Shown one piece after another: positions 61,915-64,000 of a stretch of 64,000 nucleotides of DNA. The stretch is taken from assembly GCF_024171695.1 (NCBI RefSeq), contig NZ_JAMTCF010000011.1, forward strand, positions 270,734 to 334,733, read 5' to 3'. Below the pieces are notes generated by a model. That model made no database searches. It was not told the DNA's origin and saw only the letters and a list, made by a program, of their open reading frames with translations. Positions within the stretch are counted from its first letter, which is position 1. Each line of letters opens with the position of its first letter. Made by a program: the position numbers and the translations under genes. Source of the stretch: Actinosynnema pretiosum (lineage in GTDB: Bacteria > Actinomycetota > Actinomycetes > Mycobacteriales > Pseudonocardiaceae).

Positions 61915-62424
61915 TCAGCCGCGCGGCGCGCCCCTGCGCTTGCGCGGCGCGGCGGAGCGGGGCGGCACCGCGCGCATGTGGTCGCGGACCGGGGCGAGGA
62001 GCCCGGCGAGGGTGGTGACGTCGTCGCGGGAGAGCGGCTCGAACAGCAGCCCGCTGACCACCTCGACGTGCCCCGGCAGCACCTCCACCAGCAGCGCGCG
62101 CCCGGCGTCGGTGATCGTGACGGTGACGCTGCGCTCGTCGTCCGGCGACGGGGCGCGGGTGACCAGCCCGGCCTTCTCCAGCAGGCCCGCCTGGTAGGTC
62201 AGGCCGCTGCGGCTGTAGACGACGCCGTCGGCGAGGTCGGTCATCCGGTGGCTGCCGGTGGGGGAGTCGCCGAGCCGGGCGAGCAGCTGGAACTGCACGT
62301 AGCTCAGGTCGCCCGCTTCGCGCAGCTGCTGCTCCACGGCGTGCCGCAGCAGGCTGGTGACCTCGATGAGGTCGAAGTAGGCGCCGAGCTGCACGGGGTC
62401 GAGCGACGGCGGGGTGTCGGCCAT
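61915..62424 (-). CDS. MarR-family transcriptional regulator
   Basis: 169 residues. Winged HTH with GSHRMTDLADGVVYSRSGLT followed by YQAGLLEKAGLVTRAPSPDD and the wing DDERSVTVTITDAGRALL. Divergent from an oxidoreductase gene across 131 bases that hold three related palindromes, so it almost certainly represses itself and that gene. The ligand may be a quinone or electrophile handled by the oxidoreductase (inference). Confidence 0.93.
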   Translation of the reverse strand: MADTPPSLDPVQLGAYFDLIEVTSLLRHAVEQQLREAGDLSYVQFQLLARLGDSPTGSHRMTDLADGVVYSRSGLTYQAGLLEKAGLVTRAPSPDDERSVTVTITDAGRALLVEVLPGHVEVVSGLLFEPLSRDDVTTLAGLLAPVRDHMRAVPPRSAAPRKRRGAPRG

Positions 62425-62438
62425 GCCGCCGAGTCTAC

Positions 62439-62532
62439 TGCTTTGAATTCAAAGCACCGTGGCGCAGGTCACTTTGCTTCAAATTCAAAGCAACGCTAGT
62501 GTTCTCCCCAGTTACTTCGAACTCGAAGCAAC
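62439..62532. promoter_or_regulatory. Three MarR operators in a divergent promoter
   Basis: Perfect palindrome TGCTTTGAATTCAAAGCA at 62439-62456, a near copy TTGCTTCAAATTCAAAGCAA at 62474-62493 and a third, more diverged TACTTCGAACTCGAAGCA at 62513-62530. Consensus GCTTYRAAYTCRAAGC. They cover the space between the MarR gene and the oxidoreductase gene. Confidence 0.9.
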
Positions 62533-62555
62533 ACCGAGCGAGATGAGGCTCTCCC

Positions 62556-63485
62556 ATGAAGGCAGTGCGCTTCCACCAGTACGGCGCCCCCGAGGTCCTG
62601 GTCCTGGAGGACGTCGAGCTCCCCACCCCCGGCGCGGGCGAGGTCCGGATCAAGGTCGCGGGCACCTCGTTCAACCCGGTCGACGGCAACATCCGCGCCG
62701 GGTTCATGCAGGGCCCCATCCCGGTGGCCCTCCCGCACACCCCCGGCCTCGACGTGGCGGGCACCGTCGACGCGCTCGGCGAGGGCGTCACGAACGTCCG
62801 GGTCGGCGACGCGGTCGTCGCCTTCCTGTCCATGACCGGCGTCGGCGCCTCCGCCGAGCACGTGGTCACCGCCGCCGAGGCGGTGGCGCCCGCGCCGAAG
62901 TCCATCCCCCTCGCCGACGCCGCCGCGCTCCCGGTGGTCGGCCTGACCGCCTGGCAGGCCCTGTTCGACCACGGCGGCCTGGTCGCAGGCCAGCGCGTCC
63001 TGGTCAACGGCGCGGGCGGCTCGGTCGGCGGCCACGCGATCCAGCTCGCCAAGGCCGCGGGCGCCCACGTGATCGCCACCGCCAGCCCCCGCACCGCCGA
63101 CCGCGTCCGGGCCGCAGGCGCCGACGAGGTCGTCGACCACACCACGGTCGCCCTGGCCGACGCGGTGACCGAGCGGGTCCACCTGGTGCTCAACCTCGCC
63201 CCGGTCGCCCCGGAGCAGCTCGCGGCGCTGACCGACCTGGTCCACGACGGCGGGATCGTCGTGAACACCACGGTCTGGATGCCCGCCCCGACCGACGAGG
63301 CGCGCGGCGTGCGCGGCGTGAACCTGTTCGTCCGCAGCGACGCCGCCCAGCTGGCCGAGCTCGGCGAGCGGGTCGACCGGGGCGAGCTGCGGGTGGACGT
63401 CGCCCGCCGCGTGCCGCTGGCCGAGCTGCCGTCGGTGCACGCCGAGTCCACGACGCTGCCCGGCAAGGTCGTGGTCCTGGTGTGA
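62556..63485 (+). CDS. Quinone-oxidoreductase-like MDR family NADP-dependent oxidoreductase
   Basis: 309 residues. MKAVRFHQYGAPEVLVLEDV start, substrate loop FNPVDGNIRAGF, VLVNGAGGSVGGHAIQLAKA (NADPH Rossmann motif) and VADAADEV-like region as ADEVVDHTTVALADA. No structural zinc cysteines, hence the zinc-free QOR group. Probably reduces quinones or enones, detoxifying electrophiles, under control of the adjacent MarR protein. Ends at a hairpin terminator. Confidence 0.93.
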   Translation: MKAVRFHQYGAPEVLVLEDVELPTPGAGEVRIKVAGTSFNPVDGNIRAGFMQGPIPVALPHTPGLDVAGTVDALGEGVTNVRVGDAVVAFLSMTGVGASAEHVVTAAEAVAPAPKSIPLADAAALPVVGLTAWQALFDHGGLVAGQRVLVNGAGGSVGGHAIQLAKAAGAHVIATASPRTADRVRAAGADEVVDHTTVALADAVTERVHLVLNLAPVAPEQLAALTDLVHDGGIVVNTTVWMPAPTDEARGVRGVNLFVRSDAAQLAELGERVDRGELRVDVARRVPLAELPSVHAESTTLPGKVVVLV

Positions 63486-63504
63486 CCCCGGTGGGCCGCG
63501 ACCT

Positions 63505-63527
63505 CCCCGCGCCTCACCCGCGCGGGG
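63505..63527 (+). terminator. Terminator of the oxidoreductase gene
   Basis: Stem CCCCGCGC (63505-63512) with GCGCGGGG (63520-63527) and a 7-base loop, 19 bases after the stop codon. Confidence 0.7.
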
Positions 63528-63735
63528 ACGCGGTCGGGCGGCCTGGTGTCGGGTTCGGGTCGTGCTGTCGGCCTGTGGTGGGCTACCGCCCGTTGTGGCG
63601 GAAATTTCATTGGTGATTCGGCCTTTAAGTGGCTGTTTGTGTACCTAGTGGCGTGTCTCGGAGGGTTGACCCGGTAATCGGTCTGGTGGGCTGATCGGCC
63701 AGGCTGGTCTCGCATGTCGAGTGCGGGAGGTGGCT

Positions 63736-64000
63736 GTGGCTCGTCGACCGAGCGTGTTTGTCCGGCCCTTATCGATGGAGGAGGGCCGGAAGATCCAGCG
63801 GATCACCAGGACCTCGAAGGATCCGGTGCGGCTGCGGCGGGCGATCGTGGTGCTGATGTCGGGCCAGGGTCAGGCGGTCCGGGACATCACCTCGTTGATG
63901 CAGGTGAGCGAGGACTACGTGCGTGAGGTGATCCACACGTTCAACGAGCGGGGGTTCACGGCGCTGGACCCAAAATGGAGCGGCGGGCGGAGTCGGACGA
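63736..64000 (+). mobile_element. IS630-family transposase, 5' part (runs off the window)
   Basis: Open frame from GTG 63736 to the window end, 88 residues visible. FVRPLSMEEGRKIQRITRTS, then RLRRAIVVLMSGQGQAVRDI, TSLMQVSEDYVREVIHTFNE, RGFTALDPKWSGGRSRT is the standard IS630 N-terminal HTH region. The DDE catalytic domain should follow outside the window. The left end of the element is probably near 63645-63655 (CCTAGTGGCGTGTCTCGG, with a possible TA target), but the inverted repeat cannot be confirmed without the right end. Codon use is less biased (TTA at 63769). Confidence 0.85.

Overview
High-GC actinobacterial chromosome. GC-rich codons, GTG/TTG starts, 4-bp ATGA/GTGA overlaps, many secreted polysaccharide-active enzymes and many two-component, STAND and TetR/MarR regulators fit a filamentous actinomycete. 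An Actinosynnema/Saccharothrix-like Pseudonocardiales host is my inference. I see no rRNA, tRNA or CRISPR array.

1-7830: one edge of a bottromycin-type RiPP gene cluster. On the minus strand lie a CX7CX2C radical SAM C-methyltransferase, a 46-codon precursor gene (Met followed by the bottromycin A2 core GPVVVFDC and a C-terminal follower), and two stand-alone YcaO genes, the second cut by the window edge. A regulator that looks like a domesticated IS630 transposase and an LCM-type O-methyltransferase are on the plus strand, followed by a convergent MFS exporter. The remaining tailoring genes should lie to the left of base 1.

7998-15245: an AA10 LPMO under a perfect CebR-type operator, a hypothetical protein, a long structured inverted repeat, and two paralogous class C beta-lactamase-like serine hydrolases. 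The second hydrolase is translationally coupled to a sensor kinase and response regulator. The two hydrolase genes share an unusual promoter palindrome. A SUKH-like immunity gene lies between them.

15447-21481: a candidate polyisoprene/hydrophobic-substrate catabolic island with a Tat-exported Lcp-like oxygenase, an aldehyde dehydrogenase, an acyl-CoA ligase and a double-HTH TetR regulator.

21478-34700: colicin-immunity-like protein, pectate lyase with CBM2, receptor Ser/Thr kinase, YiiX-like hydrolase, a small membrane protein, an ECF sigma factor and a neighbour both broken at G-runs, a lipoprotein, a STAND ATPase/TPR pair, two tandem secreted SGNH esterases, and an M15 peptidase.

34808-46497: LLM oxidoreductase and alpha/beta hydrolase operon behind a double palindrome; a four-gene ABC exporter/two-component operon; secreted protease; VOC protein; a pectin-degradation set (rhamnogalacturonan acetylesterase, pectinesterase, beta-helix protein); and a PcaB-like cycloisomerase.

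46590-52662: a membrane-anchored periplasmic-binding-fold protein and a large P-loop ATPase, divergent from a dynamin-like GTPase. This unnamed set looks like a membrane surveillance or defence module and is the best candidate here for an undescribed system.

52895-64000: a radical-SAM-like protein with an incomplete cysteine motif, membrane protein, XRE/NB-ARC regulator, peptidoglycan-binding-like secreted protein, two glycosyltransferases, secreted metalloprotease, class F sortase, amino-acid permease, a MarR regulator with three operators controlling a quinone-oxidoreductase, and the left part of an IS630 transposase at the right edge.
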